Below, piece after piece: positions 34,374 through 43,479 of a stretch of DNA of 45,328 nucleotides. The translations under genes and the position numbers were made by a program. Position 1 is the stretch's first letter, and each line of letters starts with the position of its first letter. The DNA lies in assembly GCA_029246285.1 (NCBI GenBank), contig JAQWNW010000001.1, positions 1 through 45,328 on the forward strand, given 5' to 3'. The notes under the pieces are model-generated. The model saw only the letters and a program-made list of their open reading frames with translations, was not told the DNA's origin and did not search any database. This stretch comes from Paracoccaceae bacterium. GTDB lineage: Bacteria; Pseudomonadota; Alphaproteobacteria; Rhodobacterales; Rhodobacteraceae.

Positions 34374-36416
34374 TTAGGTCTTTGCTAAAATATCCAAAAA
34401 TTTTAGCCCAAATCTCTCAACTCGTGATGAATTCATACCAGTTACCCTACTAAGTTGTTCCATTGAATTTGGACGTGATTTAGCAATATTTCGCAATGTT
34501 GCAGTTGAGCAAGAAAGAGGTTTTTCTGTTTGAAATTTGCCTCTTTCTAACAACATTTGTGCTGATAAAAGGCGATCAAATATATCAGCCTCTGGTTTAC
34601 CCGCTAATTTACGACGCACTGGGTGAATACTAACTTCTTCACCAGTTATTACTCTCAAAAATTGACGCCCATATCTTTCTAATTTTTTAGATCCAACCCC
34701 ACTCACTGATGCCATTTCATCTAATGTTGTTGGTCTAATCTCAGCCATTTCAATTAATGTTTTATCTGTAAACACAATATATGCTGGGACTTTTTGTTGT
34801 TCTGCCAAGGCCCGTCTTTGAGCTTTGAGTGCAGATAGCAACGGAGCATTTTCTTCTGAAACGAGAGACTTAATAATAGCGTCGTGTCCTGTTTTTCCCG
34901 AAGCATTATCTACTCGGAGTTGTATTTTGCCTTCACCCTTTAATAACAGGCGAGCACCATCCATAATACGTAAACCCCCATGTCTCTCAGGATCAGGGCG
35001 GATTAAATCATACCCCATCATTTGTCTAAAAATTACTTGCCATTGAGCTTTACTACAATCTTTACCTACGCCAAATGTCGGCAATTCATTATGGCCGCGC
35101 TGGTTAATTTTATCAGTTAGATTTCCACGCAAAATGTCGATCAAATAGCCAACTCCATACCATTCCCCAGTTCTTAAAATAGCTGAAAGAGCCTTTTGTA
35201 CTAATTGTGTGCCATCAAATAACTCCGGTGTTTTATCGCACAAGTCACAGTTATTACAGACGCTGCAACTTTCACCAAAATACTCAAGTAAAGTGACTCT
35301 ACGACAGATATGAGCCTCAGCTAACCCAAGCAAAGCATTAAGTCGCGCATGGTCTGAAAATTTACGATCATAAGGTGCCATCCCCTCATCAATTTGTGAA
35401 CGACGAAGCCGAATATCATCCGTTCCAAAAAGAGTTAATGTTTCTGCTGGAGCGCCGTCGCGGCCACCACGTCCTATTTCCTGATAATAGGCCTCAATGG
35501 ATTTTGGTAAATCTGCATGAGCAATCCACCGAACGTCGGGCTTATCTACTCCCATTCCAAAAGCAACCGTAGCTACAACAATCAAACCATCTTCTCTTTG
35601 AAAACGAGCTTCAACAATCCGACGATCTTCGGCCTCCATTCCACCATGATAATAGCACGCTAAGCAACCAACGTCGGACAGGGCACGAGCTAAAGTTTCT
35701 GTTTTAGCGCGCGTACCACAATAAATAATACCTGATTGACCTTGTCTTGCTTGTGCGAAATTCAAAATTTGTTTTCGAGGCTGATCCTTCGAAACAAAAG
35801 TTAAATGTATATTTGGCCGATCAAATCCTTGTAAAAACTTTGTGTGCTCAACACCATCAAATAACTTATTTACGATCTCAGCCTGGGTTTCTTTGTCAGC
35901 TGTAGCTGTAAAGGCAGCAATTGGCACGTTTAATGCTTTACGTAACTCACCGATACGCAGATAATCTGGCCTAAAATCATGTCCCCATTGCGAAACACAA
36001 TGTGCTTCATCCACGGCGATCATACTTACCCCAATTCGCCTAAGCATTCCTAATGCCGAACCAGCTGCAAGGCGTTCTGGAGCGATATAAAGAAGTTTAA
36101 GCTTTTTTTGCTCGAGAGATAACCAAACTTCGTCAATCTCTTCTTTAGTATTCCCTGAAGTTATCGCTCCTGCATTTACGCCAAGTTCCTGTAGGGCGCG
36201 CACCTGATCACGCATTAGAGCGATCAATGGAGATATCACAACGGTGACTCCATTACGCAAAATAGCTGGCAATTGAAAGCAGAGGGATTTTCCCGCCCCA
36301 GTCGGCATAATAGCCAAAACGTTTTGACCATTTTCAACAGCTTTTATAATATCTTCTTGCCCGGGCCGAAATTGGTCAAAGCCAAAAACATCTTTTAATG
36401 TATTAGTTCTGGTCAT
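34374..36416 (-). CDS. recQ: ATP-dependent DNA helicase RecQ
   Basis: 680 aa. Helicase motifs: PTGAGKS (38-44), DEAH (136-139), GRGGRDG-type motif VI (about 317). A zinc-binding RQC region has cysteines around 365-393 (CRR...CSVCNNCDLC), followed by a winged helix. Two HRDC-like modules sit at the C-terminus (about 515-595 and 610-678), each ending in a similar GVGSKKLERYGRQFL / GMNSSRVERFGLKFL segment. It unwinds DNA 3'-5' in recombination repair (RecF pathway). No clear Shine-Dalgarno precedes the ATG. Confidence 0.96.
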   Translation of the reverse strand: MTRTNTLKDVFGFDQFRPGQEDIIKAVENGQNVLAIMPTGAGKSLCFQLPAILRNGVTVVISPLIALMRDQVRALQELGVNAGAITSGNTKEEIDEVWLSLEQKKLKLLYIAPERLAAGSALGMLRRIGVSMIAVDEAHCVSQWGHDFRPDYLRIGELRKALNVPIAAFTATADKETQAEIVNKLFDGVEHTKFLQGFDRPNIHLTFVSKDQPRKQILNFAQARQGQSGIIYCGTRAKTETLARALSDVGCLACYYHGGMEAEDRRIVEARFQREDGLIVVATVAFGMGVDKPDVRWIAHADLPKSIEAYYQEIGRGGRDGAPAETLTLFGTDDIRLRRSQIDEGMAPYDRKFSDHARLNALLGLAEAHICRRVTLLEYFGESCSVCNNCDLCDKTPELFDGTQLVQKALSAILRTGEWYGVGYLIDILRGNLTDKINQRGHNELPTFGVGKDCSKAQWQVIFRQMMGYDLIRPDPERHGGLRIMDGARLLLKGEGKIQLRVDNASGKTGHDAIIKSLVSEENAPLLSALKAQRRALAEQQKVPAYIVFTDKTLIEMAEIRPTTLDEMASVSGVGSKKLERYGRQFLRVITGEEVSIHPVRRKLAGKPEADIFDRLLSAQMLLERGKFQTEKPLSCSTATLRNIAKSRPNSMEQLSRVTGMNSSRVERFGLKFLDILAKT

Positions 36417-36442
36417 TTTGTTTGCAGAATATGAATAAACAA

Positions 36443-37213
36443 TTACTCTGAATCTTCTTCTTTGAACTTAACTGTTTCGTAACCAGAAGACATCCAACCT
36501 AAAATGCCGCTCTCGAGATGAGAAACATTAGTCAAACCCACTTGATTAACCAGTGCTTCCCCTAACCTTCGAGATCTATTTCCGGACCGACAATACAATA
36601 TAATTGGAGTATCCTTTTGGTTTAAAAGAGGAAAAAAAATGTTTTGAAAATCAGGATGCAAACTTCCATTACTTGTAAAAGCTGTCACTAATTTTGAACC
36701 ATCAATAAATCCTGTCTCAATCCATTCTTCTTTTCTTCTTATATCAATAATTAAGCTACCATTTTTTTGCTGGTGAATTAATTCTGCTTCATTAACATCC
36801 GTTAGCTTTGGCGGCCAATTCACATCTAAAAGTTCAACTTCAAAAACTAATGTAGCATTTGGAGGAATTGTCTCCCCTGCGCCATTCGCGCCATAACCTA
36901 AATCAGATGGAATCGTTAAGATTCTAGTTTCACCAACTAGCATTCCTAATATACCTTGCTCCCATCCTTTAATGACTCTGCCTTGCCCTAACGTGAAACT
37001 AAAGGGTTCTCCCCTTTGTATTGAGCTATCGAAAACTGTGCCATCCTCAAGTTTTCCAGTATAATGTACTGAGACTGTCATCCCCACTTGAGCCTCTTCC
37101 CCAGACCCCGCTAAAATCGTCTCAATCTTAAGTTCAGCAATTGCTGATGAGACAAAAAATATACAAAATCCAACTAACATGGGAACAGTAAGCTTTGAGT
37201 TTAGGTAGGACAT
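36443..37213 (-). CDS. FKBP-type peptidyl-prolyl isomerase fused to a rhodanese domain, exported
   Basis: 256 aa. A signal peptide (1-27, cleavage near SSAIA) is followed by an FKBP domain (about 34-132: [43 protein letters not shown]) and then a rhodanese domain (about 139-250) with the active-site loop C208RSGNRS. FKBPs catalyse proline isomerisation, and rhodaneses carry a persulfide on the cysteine. One polypeptide in the periplasm with both suggests folding plus sulfur or redox handling of a substrate protein. The fusion is seen directly; the joint role is inferred. Confidence 0.92.
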   Translation of the reverse strand: MSYLNSKLTVPMLVGFCIFFVSSAIAELKIETILAGSGEEAQVGMTVSVHYTGKLEDGTVFDSSIQRGEPFSFTLGQGRVIKGWEQGILGMLVGETRILTIPSDLGYGANGAGETIPPNATLVFEVELLDVNWPPKLTDVNEAELIHQQKNGSLIIDIRRKEEWIETGFIDGSKLVTAFTSNGSLHPDFQNIFFPLLNQKDTPIILYCRSGNRSRRLGEALVNQVGLTNVSHLESGILGWMSSGYETVKFKEEDSE

Positions 37214-37510
37214 AATGTTACTTTCATTTAATATTTATGAAACAAACAAATAAATGTTTCTTAAAATAGGATTAAATACTTATTAGATTGTTTGACTATT
37301 TAAGCGATGATTATCAACCCATTAGATGATCTATTTTTAGAAAAAATGTCATTAGTGTTAAACTCTTATTTATTAATGTCATACTCTATAATAACTCATT
37401 TTATAATAGTTAGCTGACTTTTTCCAAAAAGGATTTGCATAACCTAACTATATGGAGTTCATTTTATCTATAAACCCAACTTAATAAGACAATAACTCAT
37501 TAGGTGCTAA
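37214..37510. promoter_or_regulatory. 297-bp divergent intergenic region with an 11-bp direct repeat
   Basis: It lies between the FKBP-rhodanese gene (minus) and the dehydrogenase gene (plus). AATAACTCATT occurs twice in the same orientation, at 37390-37400 and 37491-37501, the second ending 9 bases before the dehydrogenase ATG. It may be a pair of regulator sites or chance in AT-rich DNA. No convincing promoter hexamer pair stands out. Confidence 0.3.
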
Positions 37511-38563
37511 ATGCAGAATTTTACAAGTAAATTAAAACTTTCTAGTGAACGCATCTTGATTGAAGTCGATAAAGTATCCATCATAATAAAAACAATTTTC
37601 TTAAGATTGGGCTGCTCGGAGAAAACGAGTAGAGCTATTTCAGAGCACTTAATTGACGCTAACTTATGTGGAGTTGAGAGTCATGGGATAATGCGAGTAC
37701 TACAGTATGCCGAGCAGATGCAAAACGGTACAATTAACGTAAATTCAGAACCTAAGGTAATCACAACAAAAACTGGCGCTACGCTTGTAGATGGTGGAAT
37801 GTCTATCGGAATACCCGTTATGACTTTAGCTTATGATACCGGTATGAACTTATCAAAAAAGAATGGACTATCCGCATTGTCAGTTATAAATTCTGCCCAT
37901 ACAGGACGCCATGGCGCTTTTGCTGATATTGCCGCCAGAAAAGGTTTTCTTACAATCTGTACGGGTGGAGGAAACCGTCAAGTCCATAATCAAGTTGCGC
38001 CGTATGGAGGTGCGCGAGGTATGCTTCCAACAAATCCCTGGTGCATTGGAATACCGGGAGGAGACCAAGGGCCTGTCGTAATGGATTTTGCAACAGGAAA
38101 AGTTGCTGGAGGCTGGTTGTATGCTGCACGCTCTGCTGGAGCAAAACTCCCTGAAGGCTGTATAATAGATCGAGATGGAAACCCGACGCAAAATCCAAAT
38201 GCTTACTTTGATGGAGGTGCTATTCTACCCATGGGAGGCCATAAAGGATATGCACTGTCTTTAATGGCAGAACTTATAGGTGAAGCAATGCTCGGACCAT
38301 CCTCACCAGAGTGTAACTGGTTTCTTTTAACAGTAGACACAAAAAGGTTTCGAGATCCAAGTTCTATTAAAGCCGCTGCTGAGGAAATCCTTAATGATAT
38401 TCGAAATTGTCCACCAGCTAAAGGATTTGATAAAGTCGAAATACCTGGTGAGAGAGAACGAAATCACCGTGAACTCAGTAATGGAATTGTTGCAATACCA
38501 GAAAAAACTTGGAAACAAATTATTACTCTCTCCAATAAGCTAAATAAGGATAGTCATACATGA
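37511..38563 (+). CDS. Ldh family (malate/L-lactate/ureidoglycolate type) NAD(P)-dependent oxidoreductase
   Basis: 350 aa, Ldh_2 family. ANLCGVESHGIMR (S57-H58-G59), SAHTGRHGAFAD (H130, H134) and the late GGHKGYALSLMAELIGEAMLG block are typical. Members oxidise 2-hydroxyacids or reduce cyclic imines with NAD(P). An AGGTG ribosome site sits 5 bases before the ATG. The stop overlaps the start of the next gene (ATGA), so it is coupled to an enolase-superfamily sugar-acid dehydratase. Together they could process a sugar acid; no aldolase or transporter for it lies in the window. Confidence 0.88.
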   Translation: MQNFTSKLKLSSERILIEVDKVSIIIKTIFLRLGCSEKTSRAISEHLIDANLCGVESHGIMRVLQYAEQMQNGTINVNSEPKVITTKTGATLVDGGMSIGIPVMTLAYDTGMNLSKKNGLSALSVINSAHTGRHGAFADIAARKGFLTICTGGGNRQVHNQVAPYGGARGMLPTNPWCIGIPGGDQGPVVMDFATGKVAGGWLYAARSAGAKLPEGCIIDRDGNPTQNPNAYFDGGAILPMGGHKGYALSLMAELIGEAMLGPSSPECNWFLLTVDTKRFRDPSSIKAAAEEILNDIRNCPPAKGFDKVEIPGERERNHRELSNGIVAIPEKTWKQIITLSNKLNKDSHT

Positions 38564-39702
38564 AAATAACCGACATCAAGACCTATTTGGTTGAAGCTCA
38601 TCGACGTAACTGGGTATTCATTGAGGTGGAAACCGATGCAGGCATTACAGGCATTGGAGAGGCAACCATAGAGCCCTTTGAACGCACAATGGTTACTTTA
38701 ATTGAAGATTACAAACGCACAGTCATTGGAAAAGACCCTCGAGCTATCGAATACCTCTGGGAAGACCGATATCGAGGACAGTTTCTACGTTCAGACTTAC
38801 TCGTAAACGTAGCATTAAGTGCAATTGAGATCGCTTGTTGGGATATAAAGGGAAAAGAGTTGGGGGTCCCATGTTACGAACTTTTCGGTGGACCTGTACG
38901 AGAAACAGTTCCAGCTTATGGAAATTATTGGTTTATGAAGACAAAAATGGGGAAAACCAGCGTTGGTGAGTACGCTGAAAGCGCTGCACTTGCAGTGCAA
39001 AATGGATTTAAAGCGTTAAAGTGGAGCCCATTTGGGTACGCGGCACATTCTATGACACCCGAGCAAGAAAAAATCACAATCGAATGTGTTAGACAAGTTA
39101 GAGAAGCTGTGGGGCCAGATATCTGGTTGATGGTTGACGCTCATGGTAGGTTTGATCTGCCTCAAGCACGCCGATTAGCTCAGCGTTTTGAAGAATATGA
39201 TCTGTACTTCTTTGAAGAGCCTTTGCCACCTGAAAACATTGATGCATTTGTTGAATTAAAGCGTAGCACTTCGACTCCAATTGCAACGGGAGAACGTTAC
39301 GTTGCCCGACATCAATTTCGCGATGTTTTGGAGAAATATGCATGTGATTATATTCAGCCAGATGCTATCTACACGGGTGGCATGAATGAATTACGTAAAA
39401 TTGCGATGATGGCAGAAACCTACTATTGCCCAGTTATACCTCACAACTGTAATGGACCAGTTTGCACAGCCGCAACAATTCACGCATCAGCATGCATGCC
39501 AAATTTTAGGATCATGGAGTACATCCCGGTACCGGAACGAGAAAATATTTTAGTCGAGCCACTTGTCTTTAAAAATGGTTCATTCGAACTACCTACAAAA
39601 CCAGGACTTGGCATTGAGTTAAACAAAAAAGTGTTTGACCAGTATATCTATAAGCCTAGAGATTTAGATCATTTCACAAAAGCTCGTGAAATAGTGTTGT
39701 AA
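38560..39702 (+). CDS. Mandelate racemase/muconate lactonizing enzyme (enolase superfamily), acid-sugar dehydratase-like
   Basis: 380 aa. Metal ligands are visible as D193 (MVDAHGRF), E219/E220 (FFEEPLP) and E245 (ATGERY), with H295 (IPHNCNGP) as a likely acid/base residue. The N-terminal capping domain (residues 1-120) is intact, and H195 follows the first ligand as in galactonate-type dehydratases. The pattern is closest to DgoD-like acid-sugar dehydratases, but specificity in this superfamily cannot be assigned from motifs. Its start overlaps the stop of the dehydrogenase gene. Confidence 0.88.
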   Translation: MKITDIKTYLVEAHRRNWVFIEVETDAGITGIGEATIEPFERTMVTLIEDYKRTVIGKDPRAIEYLWEDRYRGQFLRSDLLVNVALSAIEIACWDIKGKELGVPCYELFGGPVRETVPAYGNYWFMKTKMGKTSVGEYAESAALAVQNGFKALKWSPFGYAAHSMTPEQEKITIECVRQVREAVGPDIWLMVDAHGRFDLPQARRLAQRFEEYDLYFFEEPLPPENIDAFVELKRSTSTPIATGERYVARHQFRDVLEKYACDYIQPDAIYTGGMNELRKIAMMAETYYCPVIPHNCNGPVCTAATIHASACMPNFRIMEYIPVPERENILVEPLVFKNGSFELPTKPGLGIELNKKVFDQYIYKPRDLDHFTKAREIVL

Positions 39703-39743
39703 TTAGTAAAGAAAATTTCTCTATAAATTAAAAGCTGAAAGAA

Positions 39744-39818
39744 TGGTGCCCGGGGGCGGATTTGAACCACCGACACGAGGATTTTCAGTCCACTGCTCTA
39801 CCCCTGAGCTACCCGGGC
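39744..39818 (-). tRNA. tRNA-Phe (GAA)
   Basis: 75 bases with encoded CCA. Acceptor GCCCGGG pairs with CCCGGGC, and the D-stem is GCTC/GAGC. Anticodon loop CTGAAAA gives anticodon GAA; T-stem GGTGG/CCGCC. Anticodon stem GTGGA/TCCTC has a U-U mismatch at the second pair, which I recall as usual for related alphaproteobacterial tRNA-Phe. It follows the yacG end of the housekeeping block, as expected in alphaproteobacteria. Confidence 0.96.
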
Positions 39819-39899
39819 ACGGGTAAAAAAAAACTTGGGTTCGCGATGTTTTATGGTAGGTAACCCAATCTGTCCAGACCTCAATTTATACTTTCTTTA

Positions 39900-40082
39900 C
39901 TAATTAATAAATGTTCTTACTTCTTTGGGGTTTTTTTCATTTTCTTCAATATCTTCGAGATCATTTACGGGTATACGATAACTTCCCTTCAGCCATTTAC
40001 CCAAGTCTTCTTCAGCGCACCGTTTTGAACAAAATGGTTTATATTTATCTGAAACAATGCCTGCGCAGATTGGGCAACTCAT
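39900..40082 (-). CDS. yacG: DNA gyrase inhibitor YacG (zinc-binding)
   Basis: 60 aa from ATG 40082, with GGAGC 7 bases upstream. A longer frame from 40130 would overlap the RNase gene. The four zinc cysteines are C3, C6, C18 and C22 (CPIC...CSKRC), followed by [15 protein letters not shown], the family core. YacG binds GyrB and blocks DNA binding. It starts 10 bases after the RNase E/G stop in the conserved order seen in alphaproteobacteria. Confidence 0.93.
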   Translation of the reverse strand: MSCPICAGIVSDKYKPFCSKRCAEEDLGKWLKGSYRIPVNDLEDIEENEKNPKEVRTFIN

Positions 40083-40092
40083 TCTACAGCTC

Positions 40093-41115
40093 CTAAATTT
40101 GGATACGTTCTCTTTTTCTTTGAATCTCAAAATGACCCATTTGGGTCCAGCCTACAAGAGTAGATTCTACCGGATCTTCTTTCAAAGACTTTAACAATAC
40201 AGTCTCTAATTTTTTTCTGTTATTTTTTGCCATCGGTGCAAAATCAATAACGATTTGCCCACCTAAGCCTCTTAATCTAAGTTCCTTTGGGAGTATTTCG
40301 GCCGCTTTTAAATTTACCTTAAAAGCAGAAGACGCCCCTGCACGTGAATTAACATCAACAGCAATCATTGCTCGCGTGGGTTCAATATACATAGATCCAT
40401 CTTCACCCAGCTTAACATATGGCTGTGTTAATGCTTCAATTTGCTCATATATTCCAGAATTTTCAAATGCTTCATTACCACTCAGGTGTATCAAAGGTTC
40501 ATTAGAAGACCATTCTCGCAACGCATATTCCTCAGGGCTAGCACCATCCAATAAAAGCTCACTCTTACCTACATCGTCTTGCATAACTGCGTGAGCAAGT
40601 GCCCACATACTCTTTATATCGGTTGCAATCTCACTCTCATTGGCCTCAACGCACGAAGAACGGATAATTAAGCCAAAATCTGGATTCTCTCCAATAATAT
40701 CTTCACACATGATACGAAGTTGTCCACGCAACTCTTCATTTTTTATTTTCCTCGACAAATTTATACCAGATTTTCCTGGGGTAATATGAACATATTTACT
40801 CTTAAAAATAATTTTTTGAGTTAAAGTAGGAGCCTTACCCTCTAGGGCAATTGTGGTGACCTGAACCAAAATCGTGCTACCTGGGGTTAAACCATTTGAT
40901 AACTTCAAATAACCTTTATTTGTCTTACCTAAATCTACAAAAACACCATTCAAACCTTTTATAATGCGCCCAACTACACCTCTATAAATAGCACCAGGAA
41001 TAGGTTCATCAGTCGTTTTTGAACCAATAAGAAAGTCGATCAACTTACCGTCCTTTACAAAGGCACTCGCTGGCCGATCATTAAAAGTTGAGTTGGCAAT
41101 AACGACACCTTTCAT
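40093..41115 (-). CDS. Short ribonuclease E/G family protein
   Basis: About 340 aa from ATG 41115, which overlaps the maf stop (ATGA). An S1-like segment ([18 protein letters not shown]) lies near residue 45, then a 5'-sensor-type region. The catalytic Asp blocks AVDVNSRAG and [10 protein letters not shown] follow. It lacks the CPxCxG zinc-link and the long scaffold tail of E. coli RNase E, being shorter than Rng as well. This compact form is usual in this gene block. It probably processes RNA endonucleolytically; whether it dimerises is unclear. Confidence 0.88.
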   Translation of the reverse strand: MKGVVIANSTFNDRPASAFVKDGKLIDFLIGSKTTDEPIPGAIYRGVVGRIIKGLNGVFVDLGKTNKGYLKLSNGLTPGSTILVQVTTIALEGKAPTLTQKIIFKSKYVHITPGKSGINLSRKIKNEELRGQLRIMCEDIIGENPDFGLIIRSSCVEANESEIATDIKSMWALAHAVMQDDVGKSELLLDGASPEEYALREWSSNEPLIHLSGNEAFENSGIYEQIEALTQPYVKLGEDGSMYIEPTRAMIAVDVNSRAGASSAFKVNLKAAEILPKELRLRGLGGQIVIDFAPMAKNNRKKLETVLLKSLKEDPVESTLVGWTQMGHFEIQRKRERIQI

Positions 41116-41675
41116 TGCTTCCAACCTAATGACTTAAGCAAACTAATAGTTTGGGATAATGGCAGGCCAACAATTCCTGAGTAAGAACCCGAAATCCAAG
41201 GTATAAATTCACTTCCTAATCCTTGGATTGCATAACCACCGGCTTTTCCTTCCCATTCTTTGGATTTCAAGTATCGATTCATTTCATTTATCGATAATCT
41301 TTTAAACTTCACTTGAGAAACTACGCTTATTACTTTCACATCAGTAGTGTTTCGACCCGTAATCGCTGTGATTACTTTATGTCTTCTACCCGACAATAAT
41401 GTTAAGAATTCTTCAGCCTCGTTCACATCAATCGGTTTACCTAATATTCTTCTTCCAACGGAAACTGTAGTATCTGCAGTTAAGATAATCTCTCCCTTTT
41501 TTATTGATAAAGAACTCGCTTTCTCTAAAGCCATTCTTCGACAGTACTCGAGAGGCAACTCTCGCCTTCGTGGGGATTCATCGATATTGGCCGGATTAAT
41601 ACTGTGAGGAGTAATATTTGCTTGAGCTAATAATTCTAATCTGCGCGGACTAGCTGATCCAAGTATTAGCTTCAT
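41112..41675 (-). CDS. maf: Maf family nucleoside triphosphate pyrophosphatase
   Basis: 187 aa. LILGSASPRRLELL at the N-terminus, the catalytic Asp region ILTADTTVSVG, and GKAGGYAIQGLGSEFI are typical Maf/YhdE features. It hydrolyses dTTP/UTP or modified nucleotides. ATG 41675 follows the infA TAA by 3 bases without a separate ribosome site, so re-initiation is likely; its stop overlaps the RNase E/G start. Confidence 0.94.
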   Translation of the reverse strand: MKLILGSASPRRLELLAQANITPHSINPANIDESPRRRELPLEYCRRMALEKASSLSIKKGEIILTADTTVSVGRRILGKPIDVNEAEEFLTLLSGRRHKVITAITGRNTTDVKVISVVSQVKFKRLSINEMNRYLKSKEWEGKAGGYAIQGLGSEFIPWISGSYSGIVGLPLSQTISLLKSLGWKQ

Positions 41676-41678
41676 CAA

Positions 41679-41897
41679 TTATTTAAATCGATAGTTGATA
41701 CGGCCTTTTGTTAGGTCATAGGGTGTCATTTCAACCAGTACCTTGTCTCCAGCCAATACACGGATTCGGTTTTTTCGCATTTTACCAGCAGTGTGAGCAA
41801 TAATTTCATGGCCGTTTTCCAGTTCAACTCTAAAGGTTGCATTAGGTAAAAGTTCTTTAATAACTCCTGGAAATTCTAATAATTCTTCTTTGGCCAT
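41679..41897 (-). CDS. infA: Translation initiation factor IF-1
   Basis: 72 aa, exactly the family length. The OB fold has [38 protein letters not shown] and the YDLTKGRI end. It binds the ribosomal A site during initiation. GGGAG lies about 6 bases before the ATG. A 188-bp gap (41898-42085) separates it from the phosphatase gene and should hold its promoter; I see no clear hexamers or operator there. Confidence 0.98.
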   Translation of the reverse strand: MAKEELLEFPGVIKELLPNATFRVELENGHEIIAHTAGKMRKNRIRVLAGDKVLVEMTPYDLTKGRINYRFK

Positions 41898-42085
41898 ACT
41901 TACTCCCGATAAAAACGATTAACTTAGTTGGTAAGGTCAATGTTCAACTTTTACGTGAAAATCAAGTACATTCCTTAAAAACTATTCATTTAATCATTTT
42001 TATTTGTATTCATTGTTATTTTTGACACTTATTTCCTAAAAGTTAAAATTTAGATTGAAACTCTCTTAATTAGATAAATAAAATT

Positions 42086-42538
42086 CTATTTTATAATAAA
42101 TGCTTCGGTTATTAATGCTTGCAGCTGATTTCTAATCAACCGATAAACAGTAAGCTTTTCCTCTCGTCTTTCACTTGTGAAAACAGGGTCTTTTATCGGC
42201 CAGTAAACAACCTCAATATTTTTATCAGGCACAATTTTTAGCACCTTGTGATAAGATGCTTTTGAAAGAGCAATTATTACATCGAAAGCGACCATGTGTT
42301 CTCCTAATTTCTCCATTTCATCAAAACTACGGACCTGATGACGACCCAACTCAACATTAATTTCCTTGCAAACAGCAATCGCGAATCCATCAATTTCTAG
42401 ATCAGACTCTACGCCCACAGACTGAGCGTAAATTGAAGTTCCAAATTGCTTTTTCATTAATCCTTCAGCAATAGGAGACCTTATCGAATTATTATCACAA
42501 CAAAAAAGAACCGATGATGGACTTAATTTCTTAGTCAT
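42086..42538 (-). CDS. Low-molecular-weight phosphotyrosine phosphatase-like / arsenate reductase-like protein
   Basis: 150 aa. The P-loop CDNNSIRS (C14 to R20, Cx5R) sits at the N-terminus after VLFCC, and a DP pair (IKDPVF) near residue 117 supplies the general-acid Asp. The family includes phosphotyrosine phosphatases and thioredoxin-type ArsC, but the second ArsC cysteines are not evident, so phosphatase is more likely. AAGGA overlaps the UPF0262 stop. This position next to UPF0262 and infA is conserved in alphaproteobacteria. Confidence 0.87.
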   Translation of the reverse strand: MTKKLSPSSVLFCCDNNSIRSPIAEGLMKKQFGTSIYAQSVGVESDLEIDGFAIAVCKEINVELGRHQVRSFDEMEKLGEHMVAFDVIIALSKASYHKVLKIVPDKNIEVVYWPIKDPVFTSERREEKLTVYRLIRNQLQALITEAFIIK

Positions 42539-42541
42539 CTA

Positions 42542-43021
42542 TTATCCTTTAAAATGCATAACGCAGATTAATGTAAATAATCTCCGCGCAGTTTGCTTAT
42601 CTAAAATTATTTTATTATCCAATCTCTCTTGAAGCAGACGCCCACCCTCATCATGTATCCCACGCCTACCCATATCAATCACCTCAATCTGAGCTGGTGG
42701 TAAAGTTTTTACCGCGTCATAATATGCTTCACAGATTTGTGCGTAATCTTTAATTACTTGCCTCAAGGGTGTGAGTGATAGAGCAACTATCGTAATTGGA
42801 GAGTCTGACTCAGTTTTTACATCAAATGCCAAACGACCATCTCTTATTCCTAAAATAAGCTTATACGGCCCATCTGATGATAAAATTCCGGCTCTTTTTG
42901 GTAAGAAAAATGAATTCTCCTCAAGTAAGTCAAATATTGCAACCTTCCGTTCTTGATCTATTTCAGGAGTTGGAACTGCAAGTTCCTGTTCCTCCAAGTC
43001 TATATGAATTAAATGGCTCAT
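42542..43021 (-). CDS. UPF0262 family protein
   Basis: 159 aa. Recognised by the IDLEEQE start, RAGILSSDGPYKLILGIRDGRLAFDV, SLTPLRQVIKDYAQICEAYYDAVK and the GRRGIHDEGGRLLQERL block. No biochemical function is known for the family, which is largely alphaproteobacterial. Its start overlaps the DUF2948 stop (ATGA). Confidence 0.93.
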   Translation of the reverse strand: MSHLIHIDLEEQELAVPTPEIDQERKVAIFDLLEENSFFLPKRAGILSSDGPYKLILGIRDGRLAFDVKTESDSPITIVALSLTPLRQVIKDYAQICEAYYDAVKTLPPAQIEVIDMGRRGIHDEGGRLLQERLDNKIILDKQTARRLFTLICVMHFKG

Positions 43022-43479
43022 TCGTCATGCTTTGGTTTGTTTCCAGAGGGAGCTTGATAAGGCCTTGTTACATCTTGCAGCTTTATATTCAAACACTCAA
43101 TTGATGCAGCAATCATACTAACATTTGAAAAAATAATATTTAACTTTCCGCCTATCTCATCCAATGCTTCAAATTTTAATGACATAAGAGAATATACTTT
43201 ATTCTTCTCATTTAATGAAAAAGCTTTGCTGGATACTTTCCTAACATCATGAATAATTAATAAACTGCGCACTCTTTCTGGCTTTAGTGATTTTTCCTCC
43301 CAACGAAATCTATTTAAAAGAAGAGTTAGTCTGCCTTTTTTTGGCTGCCAAGAGATATCTTCTCCAGAAAGAACAGAATCTTGGCACAGCGCAGATACAA
43401 CCTGAAGGTCTTCATCATCAAGTGCCTCAAGTCTAATTGGCGTAGAATAAGAATCCTCAAATTTTGCATCAGTTGCCAT
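43018..43479 (-). CDS. DUF2948 family protein
   Basis: 153 aa from ATG 43479, which overlaps the murA stop by one base (TAATG). RLEALDDEDLQVVSALCQDSV, RRRL-like WQPKKGRLTLLLNRFRWE and RVRSLLIIHDV are family-typical. Function is unknown. In many alphaproteobacteria hisD lies between this gene and UPF0262; here the two overlap directly and hisD is absent. Confidence 0.92.
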   Translation of the reverse strand: MATDAKFEDSYSTPIRLEALDDEDLQVVSALCQDSVLSGEDISWQPKKGRLTLLLNRFRWEEKSLKPERVRSLLIIHDVRKVSSKAFSLNEKNKVYSLMSLKFEALDEIGGKLNIIFSNVSMIAASIECLNIKLQDVTRPYQAPSGNKPKHDE

